From Streptomyces flavidovirens DSM 40150 (GTDB taxonomy: Bacteria > Actinomycetota > Actinomycetes > Streptomycetales > Streptomycetaceae), in assembly GCF_000429085.1 (NCBI RefSeq), contig NZ_AUBE01000003.1:310001-374000 (forward strand): 64,000 bases of DNA, in the 5' to 3' direction. Positions 7,519 to 16,860 of the stretch are shown one piece after another. The notes under the pieces are model-generated. The model was not told the origin of the DNA. It did not search any database and was given only the letters and a program-made list of their open reading frames with translations. The translations under genes were made by a program, and so were the position numbers. Numbering within the stretch: position 1 is the first letter of the stretch; the number at the start of each line of letters is the position of its first letter.

Positions 7519-8904
7519 TCAGCTCAGCCGCCGCACCACGTACGCCACGCCCCGCTCCGCCGGACGCTCGCCCACGTACTCCTGCCCCCGCATCCCGCAC
7601 CACGCCGGAATGTCCAGCCGCGCGGCCTCGTCGTCCGACAGCACCGTCACCGTCCCGCCGACCGGCACATCGCCGATCACCTTGGCCAGCTCGATCACCG
7701 GGATCGGACACCGCTTGCCCAGCGAGTCCACGACGAGCGACGGCGTCTCCGACGGCTCGGCGGGGGAAGGCGCAGCCGGAGCGCCCAGCCGCTCCCGCAC
7801 CGCCGCCACGGTCCCCGGCAGCACCTCCAGGAAGCGGTCCACGTCCTGCGCCGCCGTCCCCGGCGGGAGCGAGACCCGGACGTTGCCCTCCGTCAGCACC
7901 CCCATCGCCCGCAGCACATGGCTGGGCGTAAGCGTGCTGCTCGTGCAGGACGAACCGGACGATACGGAGAAACCCACCCGGTCCAGCTCGTGCAACAGCG
8001 TCTCCCCGTCGACGTACAGGCACGAGAAGGTGACCACGTGCGGCAGTCGCCGCACCGGATCGCCGACCACCTCCACATCCGGTACGGCCTCGGCCACCCC
8101 GGACCTGATCCGGTCCACCAGCGCCCGCAGCCGCCCCGCCTCGCCCGCCGCCTCCGCCCGTACGGCCCGCAGTGAGGCGGCCGCCGCCACGATCGCGGGC
8201 AGGTTCTCGAAACCGGCTGCCCGCCCGGACTCCCGCTCGTCGGCGGGCCCTTGCGCGGCGAACCGCACGCCCTTGCGGACCACCAGCAGCCCGACCCCCG
8301 CCGGTCCGCCCCATTTGTGCGCACTCGCGGTGAGCAGCGACCAGTCCCCTTCCACCGGCCCCCAGCCCAGCGACTGCGCCGCGTCCACCAGCAGGGGCAC
8401 ACCCACCGCCCGGCACTCCTGTGCGATTTCCGCCACCGGCTGCTCGGTGCCGACCTCGTGGTTGGCGGACTGCAGGCAGGCCAGGGCGGTGTCCTCGCGC
8501 AGTGCCCGCGCGTACGCTCCGGGGTCCACCCGGCCCGCCCGGTCCACCGCGACCTGCGTCGTCGTACCGCCCGCGGCCTCGTGCTCGGCGGCCGAGTGGA
8601 GCACCGAGGAGTGCTCGACGGCGGAGACGACCAGATGGCGTCCGACGCGCCGGCGCGCGGCGAGCGCGCCGGAGATACCGGTGTGGACCGCGCGGGTGCC
8701 GGAAGAGGTGAATACCAGCTCGTCGGGGCGGCAGCCCACGGCCTCCGCCGCCGCCTCCCGCGCCGCGTCGAGCAGCAGCCGGGCGCGCCGCCCCTCGCGG
8801 TAGAGGCGGGACGGGTCGGCCCACCCCTCGTCGAGCGAGGCGAGCAGGGCCTGCCGGGCGACGGGGTGCAGCGGGGCGGAGGAGGCGGCGTCGAAGTAGG
8901 GCAC
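7519..8904 (-). CDS. Cysteine desulfurase fused to a TusA-like sulfurtransferase domain
   Basis: The 461-residue protein has two parts. Residues about 1-375 form a class V PLP-dependent cysteine desulfurase (NifS/IscS type), with the PLP lysine in SAHKWGGPAG and the active-site cysteine loop in SSGSSCTSS. After a Pro/Ser linker, residues about 385-461 form a TusA/SirA domain with the CPxP motif in DSLGKRCPIPVIELAK, the cysteine that accepts a persulfide. The fusion couples sulfur mobilisation from cysteine directly to a carrier cysteine for tRNA thiolation or cofactor sulfuration. It has its own promoter region and faces the ctaC promoter. The ATG at 8904 is the natural start. Confidence 0.93.
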   Translation of the reverse strand: MPYFDAASSAPLHPVARQALLASLDEGWADPSRLYREGRRARLLLDAAREAAAEAVGCRPDELVFTSSGTRAVHTGISGALAARRRVGRHLVVSAVEHSSVLHSAAEHEAAGGTTTQVAVDRAGRVDPGAYARALREDTALACLQSANHEVGTEQPVAEIAQECRAVGVPLLVDAAQSLGWGPVEGDWSLLTASAHKWGGPAGVGLLVVRKGVRFAAQGPADERESGRAAGFENLPAIVAAAASLRAVRAEAAGEAGRLRALVDRIRSGVAEAVPDVEVVGDPVRRLPHVVTFSCLYVDGETLLHELDRVGFSVSSGSSCTSSTLTPSHVLRAMGVLTEGNVRVSLPPGTAAQDVDRFLEVLPGTVAAVRERLGAPAAPSPAEPSETPSLVVDSLGKRCPIPVIELAKVIGDVPVGGTVTVLSDDEAARLDIPAWCGMRGQEYVGERPAERGVAYVVRRLS

Positions 8905-9101
8905 ACCGCCACGCTAATCCCCGTCCCCGCCCGCCCGCGCCCCGCCACCAGGGAAGGGGCGACGGCAGCCGGGCGGACACCGGGCCGGATGGCCGGTCAG
9001 ACGGTGGGCGGAGGCCGGGATTCCACCGGGAAGCCACCCCTTCGGGGAGGGGTGCGGCGCGTTGGGCACCCTCCCCGCGCGACCTCAAATAGCGTCCAGT
9101 A

Positions 9102-9130
9102 GGGTTTGGTCCGCATAAACATCCAAACCC
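9102..9130. promoter_or_regulatory. Inverted repeat upstream of ctaC
   Basis: GGGTTTGG-N13-CCAAACCC has perfect 8-bp arms and ends 80 bases before the ctaC start. It lies in the 306-bp gap between the desulfurase gene and ctaC. TAGGGT at 9100-9105 overlaps the left arm and could be a -10 element, so a bound protein would block it. The rest of the gap (8905-9101) is plain GC-rich sequence in which I see nothing else. Confidence 0.5.
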
Positions 9131-9210
9131 CTGCCCGCGTCAGGGCCGGCGACCGACCAGCGAGACGGCCGCGACCCACCGCGCGGGCGAGACTCTCGGG
9201 AAGGCGCTAC

Positions 9211-10179
9211 GTGAGTCCCAACGGCTCCGACCGCTCGTCGCGGCGCCCGATGCGGCGGAAGCTGCTCCAGGTGCTGACCGCGGGCGTGGTCCTGGCGACC
9301 GCCTCTGGTTGCTCGTACACATGGGAAGACTTCCCCCGCCTCGGGATGCCTACCCCGGTCACCGAAGAGGCTCCCATTATTCTGTCCCTCTGGCAGGGCT
9401 CGTGGGCGGCAGCGCTCGTCACGGGCGTCCTGGTGTGGGGACTGATCCTGTGGAGCGTCTTCTTCCACCGGCGTAGCCGCACCAAGGTCGAAGTACCTCC
9501 GCAGACCCGGTACAACATGCCCATCGAGGCGCTGTACACCGTGGTTCCGCTCATCATCGTCTCGGTCCTCTTCTACTTCACCGCGCGCGACGAGTCGAAG
9601 CTCCTCGCGCTCGAGGACAAGCCGGCCCACACCGTCAACGTGGTCGGCTTCCAGTGGAGCTGGGGCTTCAACTACGTGGAGAACGTGGACGGTGACGCCG
9701 CCACGGGCGTGAAGCTCCCCAAGGAGCTCGACGCCATCCCGGACATGTACACCAAGCAGTTCCCCGCAGGCGCCGAAGGCGTCTACGCGGTCGGCACTCC
9801 GGGTGAGCGGAACCCGCAGAACGGCAACCCGGGTCCGACCCTGTGGCTGCCGAAGGGCGAGAAGGTCCGCTTCGTCCTGACTTCGCGCGACGTCATCCAC
9901 TCCTTCTGGGTGGTGCCGTTCCTGATGAAGCTGGACGTCATTCCGGGCCACACCAACGTCTTCGAGGTGACCCCCACGCGTGAGGGCACGTTCCGGGGCA
10001 AGTGTGCCGAGCTCTGCGGTGTCGACCACTCCCGGATGCTCTTCAACGTGAAGGTCGTCTCCCCGGAGCGGTACCAGCAGCACCTCAAGGAGCTGGCGGA
10101 GAAGGGCCAGACCGGCTACATCCCGTCCGGTATCGAGCAGACCGACCCGGCCAGGAATGCGGAGACGAACAAACTGTGA
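9211..10179 (+). CDS. ctaC: Cytochrome c oxidase subunit II
   Basis: Subunit II of the aa3 terminal oxidase accepts electrons at its CuA centre. The 322-residue product has a lipoprotein-type signal ending in ATASGC, so the mature Cys may be acylated. Two membrane helices follow (residues about 57-85 and 108-130). The C-terminal cupredoxin domain carries VIHSFW and the CuA ligand set [12 protein letters not shown] (residues about 264-276). The GTG at 9211 follows GGGAAGG. A longer open frame reaches back to 9106, but its extra N-terminus does not fit a signal peptide. The stop overlaps the ctaD start by 4 bases (GTGA), so the two genes are translationally coupled. Confidence 0.96.
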   Translation: MSPNGSDRSSRRPMRRKLLQVLTAGVVLATASGCSYTWEDFPRLGMPTPVTEEAPIILSLWQGSWAAALVTGVLVWGLILWSVFFHRRSRTKVEVPPQTRYNMPIEALYTVVPLIIVSVLFYFTARDESKLLALEDKPAHTVNVVGFQWSWGFNYVENVDGDAATGVKLPKELDAIPDMYTKQFPAGAEGVYAVGTPGERNPQNGNPGPTLWLPKGEKVRFVLTSRDVIHSFWVVPFLMKLDVIPGHTNVFEVTPTREGTFRGKCAELCGVDHSRMLFNVKVVSPERYQQHLKELAEKGQTGYIPSGIEQTDPARNAETNKL

Positions 10180-11915
10180 GCATCCTCAACGAACCCAAGG
10201 GTGCCGCGGCGGCAGACGGCTCGTACTACGAGAACCAACTGCCGGTACGGCGCAAGCAGCCGGGAAACGTCGTCATCAAGTGGCTGACCACCACTGACCA
10301 CAAGACGATCGGCTCGCTCTACCTGATCACGTCGTTCGTGTTCTTCTGCGTCGGCGGCCTGATGGCGCTCTTCATGCGCGCCGAACTCGCCCGTCCCGGC
10401 ACGCAGATCATGTCGAACGAGCAGTTCAACCAGGCGTTCACGATGCACGGCACGATCATGCTGCTGATGTTCGCGACGCCGCTGTTCGCCGGATTCGCCA
10501 ACTGGATCATGCCGCTGCAGATCGGCGCGCCCGACGTGGCGTTCCCGCGGCTGAACATGTTCGCGTACTGGCTGTACCTCTTCGGCTCGATCATCGCGGT
10601 GGCCGGCTTCCTCACCCCCCAGGGTGCGGCGGACTTCGGCTGGTTCGCCTACGCCCCGCTGTCGGACGCCGTCCGCTCACCGGGTGTCGGCGCCGACATG
10701 TGGATCATGGGTCTGGCCTTCTCCGGCTTCGGCACGATCCTCGGCTCGGTCAACTTCATCACCACGATCATCTGCATGCGCGCACCCGGCATGACGATGT
10801 TCCGCATGCCGATCTTCACCTGGAACGTGCTGCTGACCGGTGTTCTGGTCCTGCTCGCCTTCCCGGTGCTCGCGGCGGCTCTCTTCGCGCTGGAGGCGGA
10901 CCGTAAATTCGGTGCGCACATCTTCGACGCGGCCAACGGCGGATCGCTGCTGTGGCAGCACCTCTTCTGGTTCTTCGGACACCCAGAGGTGTACATCATC
11001 GCGCTGCCGTTCTTCGGAATCATTTCCGAGGTAATCCCGGTCTTCAGCCGCAAGCCGATGTTCGGTTACATCGGTCTTATCGGCGCGACGATCGCGATCG
11101 CCGGCCTTTCGGTCACCGTCTGGGCGCACCACATGTACGTCACGGGCGGCGTGCTGTTGCCGTTCTTCTCGTTCATGACCTTCCTGATCGCGGTACCGAC
11201 CGGTGTGAAGTTCTTCAACTGGATCGGCACCATGTGGAAGGGCTCACTGTCCTTCGAGACCCCGATGCTCTGGGCCGTCGGCTTCCTGATCACCTTCACC
11301 TTCGGTGGTCTGACCGGCGTCATCCTGGCCTCGCCCCCGATGGACTTCCACGTCTCCGACTCGTACTTCGTCGTCGCGCACTTCCACTACGTCATCTTCG
11401 GCACCGTGGTCTTCGCGATGTTCTCCGGATTCCACTTCTGGTGGCCGAAGTTCACCGGCAAGATGCTGGACGAGCGCCTGGGCAAGATCACCTTCTGGAC
11501 GCTGTTCGTGGGCTTCCACGGCACGTTCCTGGTGCAGCACTGGCTCGGCGCCGAGGGCATGCCGCGCCGGTACGCGGACTACCTCGCCGCCGACGGCTTC
11601 ACCCTGCTGAACACGATCTCCACGATCGCCTCGTTCCTGCTGGGCCTGTCGATGCTTCCGTTCTTCTACAACGTCTGGAAGACCGCGAAGTACGGCAAGA
11701 AGATCGAGGTCGACGACCCGTGGGGTTACGGCCGTTCGCTGGAGTGGGCGACTTCCTGCCCGCCCCCGCGGCACAACTTCCTCACCCTGCCGCGGATCCG
11801 TTCCGAATCCCCGGCGTTCGACCTGCACCACCCTGAAATCGCCGCTCTCGAACAGCTCGAGAACCACGGACAGAAGGACACCGCGCTGTTCGGCGGCAAG
11901 GAGGTCGGCAAGTGA
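10176..11915 (+). CDS. ctaD: Cytochrome c oxidase subunit I
   Basis: The catalytic 12-helix heme-copper oxidase subunit reduces oxygen at the heme a3-CuB centre and pumps protons. Of 579 residues, those that bind the metals are visible: the low-spin heme His in AFTMHGTIM (about residue 89), the CuB His and cross-linked Tyr in FFGHPEVYI (about 269-272), the CuB His pair in VWAHHMY (about 317) and the heme ligands in HFHYVIFG (about 402). I chose the GTG at 10176, which overlaps the ctaC stop and gives the usual N-terminus (MSILNEPKG). The start of ctaF overlaps its stop, completing a ctaC-D-F operon. Confidence 0.97.
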   Translation: MSILNEPKGAAAADGSYYENQLPVRRKQPGNVVIKWLTTTDHKTIGSLYLITSFVFFCVGGLMALFMRAELARPGTQIMSNEQFNQAFTMHGTIMLLMFATPLFAGFANWIMPLQIGAPDVAFPRLNMFAYWLYLFGSIIAVAGFLTPQGAADFGWFAYAPLSDAVRSPGVGADMWIMGLAFSGFGTILGSVNFITTIICMRAPGMTMFRMPIFTWNVLLTGVLVLLAFPVLAAALFALEADRKFGAHIFDAANGGSLLWQHLFWFFGHPEVYIIALPFFGIISEVIPVFSRKPMFGYIGLIGATIAIAGLSVTVWAHHMYVTGGVLLPFFSFMTFLIAVPTGVKFFNWIGTMWKGSLSFETPMLWAVGFLITFTFGGLTGVILASPPMDFHVSDSYFVVAHFHYVIFGTVVFAMFSGFHFWWPKFTGKMLDERLGKITFWTLFVGFHGTFLVQHWLGAEGMPRRYADYLAADGFTLLNTISTIASFLLGLSMLPFFYNVWKTAKYGKKIEVDDPWGYGRSLEWATSCPPPRHNFLTLPRIRSESPAFDLHHPEIAALEQLENHGQKDTALFGGKEVGK

Positions 11916-12310
11916 AGATCCAGGGCAGGATGTTCATCTGGTTGAGCATCTTCATCCTCGCCATGGCAATCGTCTATGGCGTGTGGTCGAAGGAGCCGGC
12001 CGGAACCACGGCGCTCTTCCTGGCCTTCGGCCTGAGCATCATGATCGGCTACTACCTGGCCTTCACGGCCAAGCGTGTCGACGCCATGGCTCAGGACAAC
12101 AAAGAGGCCGATGTGGCGGACGAGGCCGGCGACGTCGGCTTCTTCTCGCCGCACAGCTGGCAGCCGCTCTCGCTCGCCCTCGGTGGCGCCTTCGCCTTCC
12201 TGGGCATCGCCATGGGCTGGTGGCTGGTGTTCTTCTCGGTGCCGTTGCTCCTGATCGGCCTCTTCGGCTGGGTCTTCGAGTACTACCGGGGCGAGAACCA
12301 GAACCAGTAG
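11912..12310 (+). CDS. ctaF: Cytochrome c oxidase subunit IV (actinobacterial CtaF)
   Basis: A 132-residue membrane protein with four predicted helices ([72 protein letters not shown]). This small subunit is specific to actinobacterial aa3 oxidases and belongs to the obligate bcc-aa3 supercomplex. Its GTG start overlaps the ctaD stop by 4 bases and a strong hairpin follows, so it ends the operon. Confidence 0.92.
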   Translation: MKIQGRMFIWLSIFILAMAIVYGVWSKEPAGTTALFLAFGLSIMIGYYLAFTAKRVDAMAQDNKEADVADEAGDVGFFSPHSWQPLSLALGGAFAFLGIAMGWWLVFFSVPLLLIGLFGWVFEYYRGENQNQ

Positions 12311-12329
12311 CGGCATTCGCGACACGCCC

Positions 12330-12370
12330 GAGGGGCCCGTTCACCTGCACATCAGGTGGGCGGGCCCCTC
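12330..12370 (+). terminator. Terminator of the ctaCDF operon
   Basis: GAGGGGCCCG and CGGGCCCCTC form the outer 10-bp stem, with an inner stem CACCTG / CAGGTG. The hairpin begins 20 bases after the ctaF stop. Confidence 0.8.
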
Positions 12371-12422
12371 GTTTGGCATCTCCCGGCGCGCCGTACACGC
12401 GAAATGTTCCTAATGTGTGATC

Positions 12423-13682
12423 ATGACCCATTCACCACGACTGCGGACGGTTCTGAGCTGCTCCCTGCTGATCGCGTCCATCGCGGCGGCCGGGACGGCG
12501 TGCGGCGGGTCCGGTGACGGCCATCCGCTCTCCGCGGCGCCGTACGACGCGGCGGACCAGGTCTCCTTCAACGCGGACACGGGCACGTCCAAGGTGGACC
12601 CCGAGAAGCCGCTGGAGATCACCGCCAGGAACAGGGACGGCCGGATCACCGACGTGACGGCCTCCGACGCCGCAGGGCGCTACCTGGCGGGCGAGCTCTC
12701 CGCCGACGGCTCACGCTGGCACAGCACCGCCCCACTGGCGGCAGGGGCGCGCTACACGGTCAAGGTCGCCACCGAGGACGAGGACGGCGCGCCCGGTGCG
12801 CGCACCCTCACCTTCGAGACGTCCGTCCCCCCGCGAAAGCGCCTGATGGTCACCTTCGGCCCCAAGGCGGGCAAGTACGGCGTCGGCCAGCCCGTCACCG
12901 CCGAACTCAGCGTCCCCGTCAAGGGCGCGGCGGCCAGAGCCGTCGTCGAGCGCGCCCTGAAGGTACGCTCCGAGCCCGCGGTGCAGGGGGCCTGGCACTG
13001 GGTGGACGACAAGAAGCTGCACTTCCGCCCGAAGGAGTACTGGCCCGCCAACGCCAGGATCACGGTGCGCAGCACCCTCGACGGCATCAAGGTGGCCGAC
13101 CGGCTCTACGGCGGCCCCACGAAGCCGTTGCGGCTCACCACCGGAGACCGGCTGGAGGCCATCACGGACGCCGGCTCGCACCAGATGACGGTGCTGCGCA
13201 ACGGCAAGGTGATCAACACCATTCCGGTGACCACGGGCAAACCGGGCTTCTCCACCCGCAACGGCGTCAAGGTCGTACTGGGCAAGGAGTACTTCGTACG
13301 GATGCGCGGTACGACCGTCGGTATCGCGGAGGGCTCGGCGGAGTCGTACGACCTGCCCGTCTACTACGCGACGCGGGTCACCTGGAGCGGCGAGTACGTC
13401 CATGCCGCGCCCTGGTCGGTCGGCTCGCAGGGCTCCGCCAACGTCAGCCACGGCTGCACCGGCATGAGCACGTCGAACGCCGAGTGGTTCTTCAAAACCG
13501 TCCGTGAGGGCGACATCGTCAAGGTCGTCAACAGCGCCGGCAACATGATGGACCCGTTCGGCAACGGCTTCGGAGACTGGAACGTCCCGTGGGACAAGTG
13601 GCGCAAGGGCAGCGCCCTGCTCACCGGCACCCGTGACGGCGGAAGCCCCGTGGACGCGGCCAGGCTGCGGCCGGAGGTCTGA
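12423..13682 (+). CDS. L,D-transpeptidase lipoprotein with Ig-like domains (YkuD)
   Basis: An exported enzyme that forms 3-3 peptidoglycan cross-links. The N-terminus is a lipoprotein signal ending AAAGTAC, two Ig-like domains follow (residues about 45-245), then the YkuD domain. This has the conserved His in YVHAAPW and the catalytic Cys in SHGCTGMS (about residues 343-346). The order matches mycobacterial LdtMt2-type enzymes. I prefer the ATG at 12423: the -10 element TAATGT (12411-12416) ends 6 bases before it and no ribosome-binding site is present, so the mRNA is probably leaderless. A GTG two codons earlier is the alternative. Confidence 0.93.
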   Translation: MTHSPRLRTVLSCSLLIASIAAAGTACGGSGDGHPLSAAPYDAADQVSFNADTGTSKVDPEKPLEITARNRDGRITDVTASDAAGRYLAGELSADGSRWHSTAPLAAGARYTVKVATEDEDGAPGARTLTFETSVPPRKRLMVTFGPKAGKYGVGQPVTAELSVPVKGAAARAVVERALKVRSEPAVQGAWHWVDDKKLHFRPKEYWPANARITVRSTLDGIKVADRLYGGPTKPLRLTTGDRLEAITDAGSHQMTVLRNGKVINTIPVTTGKPGFSTRNGVKVVLGKEYFVRMRGTTVGIAEGSAESYDLPVYYATRVTWSGEYVHAAPWSVGSQGSANVSHGCTGMSTSNAEWFFKTVREGDIVKVVNSAGNMMDPFGNGFGDWNVPWDKWRKGSALLTGTRDGGSPVDAARLRPEV

Positions 13683-13700
13683 CGGGGCCCCGAGCCGGTG

Positions 13701-14096
13701 TCACGCCTCGACGGCGAGCCTGCGACGCAGCAGCGCCGCCAGGGCGTCCGCGAACTCCACCGGGTCCACCGGAAGGGTCACAGCGCTCTCGGCGCGGCTC
13801 CAGGTGGCCAGCCAGGAGTCCTGCGGGCGCCCGATCAGCAGCAGCACGGGCGGGCAGTTGAAGACCTCGTCCTTGATCTGCCGGCACACCCCCATGCCGC
13901 CCGCGGGCGCGGCCTCGCCGTCAAGCACACAGACATCGACACCGCCCTCGTTCAGCGCGGTGAGGACGGCCGGCAGCGTGGCGCACTCCAGGAACTCGAC
14001 CGGCGGCACGTCCGCCGCAGGCCTGCGACCCGCCGCCAGCCGCACCTGTTCACGGGTGTGCGCGTTGTCGCTGTAGACCAGGACCGTGGCGGCCAT
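13701..14096 (-). CDS. Receiver-domain (response-regulator-like) protein without output domain
   Basis: 131 residues forming a single CheY-like domain. VDVCVLDGEA holds the likely phosphoacceptor Asp (about residue 55). The early acidic pair is absent (VLVYSDNA carries only one Asp) and the usual Lys near the C-terminus is not obvious, so it may be a pseudo-receiver. It lies antisense between the L,D-transpeptidase and ctaE. GGAGGAAC immediately precedes the ATG at 14096, a strong ribosome-binding site that fixes the start although the frame extends further upstream. The partner is unknown; the conserved location beside the cytochrome genes suggests a link to respiration, by inference only. 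Confidence 0.75.
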   Translation of the reverse strand: MAATVLVYSDNAHTREQVRLAAGRRPAADVPPVEFLECATLPAVLTALNEGGVDVCVLDGEAAPAGGMGVCRQIKDEVFNCPPVLLLIGRPQDSWLATWSRAESAVTLPVDPVEFADALAALLRRRLAVEA

Positions 14097-14302
14097 TGTT
14101 CCTCCATGCATCGAGGAGCCCTCGAAGGCTCGGTGTTGGATCAGGAACCGATGCGCGGATGCTACTCCGTCCGACAGCCAGTCAGCAGGGGTTCGTATCT
14201 GCCTTCGAAGGTACTCCCGATGGGCCGTTCGGCTCAGGTCACAGGGCCTTCTCAGAGCATGGACACACCGAATGGCACCCCCGGGAGTGAGGGCGGGATA
14301 AG

Positions 14303-14323
14303 CGACCGACATAATGTCGGTCG
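14303..14323. promoter_or_regulatory. 21-bp perfect palindrome spanning the ctaE start codon
   Basis: CGACCGACAT-A-ATGTCGGTCG has perfect 10-bp arms. The right arm begins with the annotated ATG of ctaE (14314). TAATGT (14312-14317) and CATAAT (14310-14315) are possible -10 elements inside it. It could be an operator over the promoter or a hairpin hiding the start codon. Confidence 0.6.
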
Positions 14324-14934
14324 TGGCGACAGCAACGACAGTAGACAAAGGGCTCGCGCACCCGTCGGTCAATCGACCGAACCTCACCAGCGTCGGAACC
14401 ATCATCTGGTTGAGTTCCGAGCTGATGTTCTTCGCGGCCCTCTTCGCGATGTACTTCACCCTGCGATCGGTGACGGGTCCCGACTTCTGGAAGCAGCAGG
14501 CCGAACACCTGAACTTCCCGTTCTCGGCGACGAACACCACGATCCTGGTGCTCTCCTCCCTCACCTGCCAGCTCGGCGTCTTCGCCGCCGAGCGCGGGGA
14601 CGTGAAGAAGCTCCGGGCGTGGTTCATCATCACGTTCGTGATGGGTGCGATCTTCATCGGAGGCCAGGTCCTCGAGTACACCGAGCTGGTGAAGGACGCG
14701 GGCCTCTCGCTCTCGTCCGACCCGTACGGCTCGGTGTTCTACCTGACGACCGGCTTCCACGGACTGCATGTGACGGGCGGACTCATCGCCTTCCTGCTGG
14801 TCCTCGGCCGCACCTACGCGGCCAAGAGATTCACCCACGAGCAGGCAACCGCCGCCATCGTCGTGTCCTACTACTGGCACTTCGTCGATGTCGTCTGGAT
14901 CGGCCTCTTCGCCACGATCTACATGATCAAGTAG
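14314..14934 (+). CDS. ctaE: Cytochrome c oxidase subunit III
   Basis: Subunit III of the aa3 oxidase, 206 residues with five predicted helices. It carries the conserved [13 protein letters not shown] segment, the [10 protein letters not shown] motif and [14 protein letters not shown]. It starts a second respiratory transcription unit, ctaE-qcrC-qcrA-qcrB, the usual actinobacterial arrangement, in which subunit III travels with the bcc complex. The annotated start is the ATG at 14314. A GTG three codons in (14323) is also possible if the palindrome holds the -10 element and the transcript is leaderless. Confidence 0.95.
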   Translation: MSVVATATTVDKGLAHPSVNRPNLTSVGTIIWLSSELMFFAALFAMYFTLRSVTGPDFWKQQAEHLNFPFSATNTTILVLSSLTCQLGVFAAERGDVKKLRAWFIITFVMGAIFIGGQVLEYTELVKDAGLSLSSDPYGSVFYLTTGFHGLHVTGGLIAFLLVLGRTYAAKRFTHEQATAAIVVSYYWHFVDVVWIGLFATIYMIK

Positions 14935-15001
14935 GTCGGGTCCGAAACCCGGCCCACATCCAGCACCATCGACGCAGAAGATCCTGACACCGGGGTAATC
15001 C

Positions 15002-15811
15002 GTGAAAAAGCTCTCCGCACGACGACGCCATCCGCTGGCGGCGGTCGTCGTCCTACTCCTCGCGCTGGCGGCCACCGGGGGGCTGTACGCCGCGTTCGCA
15101 CCCGCGGGCAAGGCCCAGGCCGATGAAACCGCCCAGTCCCTCGCCATCGAGGAGGGCAAGAAGCTGTACGCCGTCGGCTGCTCAAGCTGCCACGGCACCG
15201 GCGGTCAGGGCGGCAGCGACGGCCCGTCCCTGGTGGGCGTCGGCTCTGCCGCAGTGGACTTCCAGGTCGGCACCGGACGTATGCCGGCCCAGCAGCCCGG
15301 CGCCCAGGTGCCGGAGAAGAAGAAGGTCTACTCGCAGGCCGAGATCGACCAGCTCGCCGCGTACGTCGCTTCCCTCGGAGCCGGCCCGATCACGCCGACC
15401 GAGGAGCAGTACAACCCTGAGGGTGCGGACATCGCCCGCGGTGGCGACCTGTTCCGTACCAACTGCGCCCAGTGCCACAACTTCACGGGTGAGGGCGGTG
15501 CCCTGACGAACGGCAAGTACGCCCCGAGCCTCGAAGACGTGAGCCCGAAGCACCTCTACGAGGCCATGCAGACCGGCCCGCAGAACATGCCGTCCTTCCC
15601 CGACACCACGCTGCCGGAGCAGCAGAAGAAGGACATCATCGCGTACGTCAAGACCGTGAACGGCGAGGAGACGGAGACTCCCGGCGGCTTCGCGCTGGGT
15701 GGCCTCGGCCCCGTCAGCGAGGGTCTGTTCGGCTGGATCTTCGGTCTGGGCTCGCTGATCGCTGTCGCCGTCTGGGTCGCGGCCCACACCGCTAAGGCCA
15801 AGAAGTCATGA
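15002..15811 (+). CDS. qcrC: Diheme cytochrome c subunit of the bcc complex
   Basis: QcrC replaces both cytochrome c1 and soluble cytochrome c in actinobacteria, passing electrons from the Rieske protein directly to the oxidase. The 269 residues comprise an N-terminal signal-anchor helix (about 10-33), two heme c domains with CSSCHG (about 60) and CAQCHN (about 155), and a C-terminal helix (LFGWIFGLGSLIAVAVWVAA). The GTG at 15002 begins the usual MKKLSARRRH N-terminus. The stop overlaps the qcrA start (ATGA). Confidence 0.96.
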   Translation: MKKLSARRRHPLAAVVVLLLALAATGGLYAAFAPAGKAQADETAQSLAIEEGKKLYAVGCSSCHGTGGQGGSDGPSLVGVGSAAVDFQVGTGRMPAQQPGAQVPEKKKVYSQAEIDQLAAYVASLGAGPITPTEEQYNPEGADIARGGDLFRTNCAQCHNFTGEGGALTNGKYAPSLEDVSPKHLYEAMQTGPQNMPSFPDTTLPEQQKKDIIAYVKTVNGEETETPGGFALGGLGPVSEGLFGWIFGLGSLIAVAVWVAAHTAKAKKS

Positions 15812-16860
15812 GTAGCCAAGAGATTCCAGAGAAGAACCTGCCCAGTGAGCAGGACACCGCGCACGGCGCGGTAGCCGTGGCGGAAGACCCGTTCGCGGAC
15901 CCGGGGCTGCCGCCCCACAAGCCGCGTATCCAGGACATCGACGAGCGGGCCGCCAAGCGCTCCGAGCGCACGGTCGCCCTCCTGTTCACGCTGTCCATGC
16001 TGTCCACGATCGGCTTCATCGCCTCCTTCGTGGCGTTCCCGGTCGACAAGATCGTGTACGTCTGGCCGATCGGGCACGTGAGCGCGCTGAACCTCTCGCT
16101 CGGTGTGACGCTCGGTCTCGCCCTCTTCTGCATCGGCGCGGGCGCGGTCCACTGGGCCCGCACCCTGATGTCCGACGTGGAGGTCGCCGACGAGCGGCAC
16201 CCGATCGAGGCCGACCCGGTCGTCAAGGCCAAGGTCATGTCCGACTTCGCGGCCGGCGCCGAGGAGTCCGCGATCGGCCGCCGCAAGCTGATCCGCACCA
16301 CGATGTTCGGCGCGCTGGCCATGGTGCCGCTCTCCGGTGTGGTGCTGCTGCGCGACCTGGGCCCGCTGCCCGAGAAGAAGCTGTTCCACACGGCGTGGGG
16401 CAGGGGCAAGCAGCTCATCAACATGAACACGAACGAGCCGCTGCGTCCCGAGGACGTCGCGGTGGGTTCGCTGACCTTCGCCAAGCCGGAAGGCCTGGAA
16501 GAGGACAACCACGAGTTCAACAACGAGATCGCCAAGGCCGCCCTGATGATCGTCCGGCTTCAGCCGCAGGACATCAAGGACAAGCGCGAACTCGACTGGT
16601 CCCACCAGGGCATCGTGGCGTTCTCGAAGATCTGCACCCACGTCGGCTGCCCGATCAGCCTGTACGAGCAGCAGACGCATCACGTGCTCTGCCCGTGCCA
16701 CCAGTCCACTTTCGACCTCTCCGACGGTGCGCGCGTCATCTTCGGCCCGGCCGGCCACGCCCTCCCGCAGCTGCGGATCGGCGTGAATGACGAAGGATTC
16801 CTCGAAGCGCTCGGCGACTTCGAAGAGCCCGTCGGTCCTAGTTTCTGGGAGCGCGGATGA
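15808..16860 (+). CDS. qcrA: Rieske iron-sulfur subunit of the bcc complex
   Basis: 350 residues. Actinobacterial QcrA has a long N-terminus with three membrane helices (about residues 53-76, 85-112 and 168-185), unlike the single helix of mitochondrial Rieske proteins. The [2Fe-2S] ligands are in CTHVGC (about 277-282) and CPCHQS (about 296-301). The protein moves electrons from menaquinol to QcrC. The two-copy Tat-style acceptance of such proteins is known for the family. The gene overlaps qcrC and qcrB by 4 bases on each side. Confidence 0.96.
   Translation: MSSQEIPEKNLPSEQDTAHGAVAVAEDPFADPGLPPHKPRIQDIDERAAKRSERTVALLFTLSMLSTIGFIASFVAFPVDKIVYVWPIGHVSALNLSLGVTLGLALFCIGAGAVHWARTLMSDVEVADERHPIEADPVVKAKVMSDFAAGAEESAIGRRKLIRTTMFGALAMVPLSGVVLLRDLGPLPEKKLFHTAWGRGKQLINMNTNEPLRPEDVAVGSLTFAKPEGLEEDNHEFNNEIAKAALMIVRLQPQDIKDKRELDWSHQGIVAFSKICTHVGCPISLYEQQTHHVLCPCHQSTFDLSDGARVIFGPAGHALPQLRIGVNDEGFLEALGDFEEPVGPSFWERG

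Noticed and set aside
6848..9088. 746-codon open frame on the minus strand across the kinase and desulfurase genes
   Set aside because: It covers two proven genes in the wrong frame and has Arg/Gly/Pro-rich, motif-free translation.
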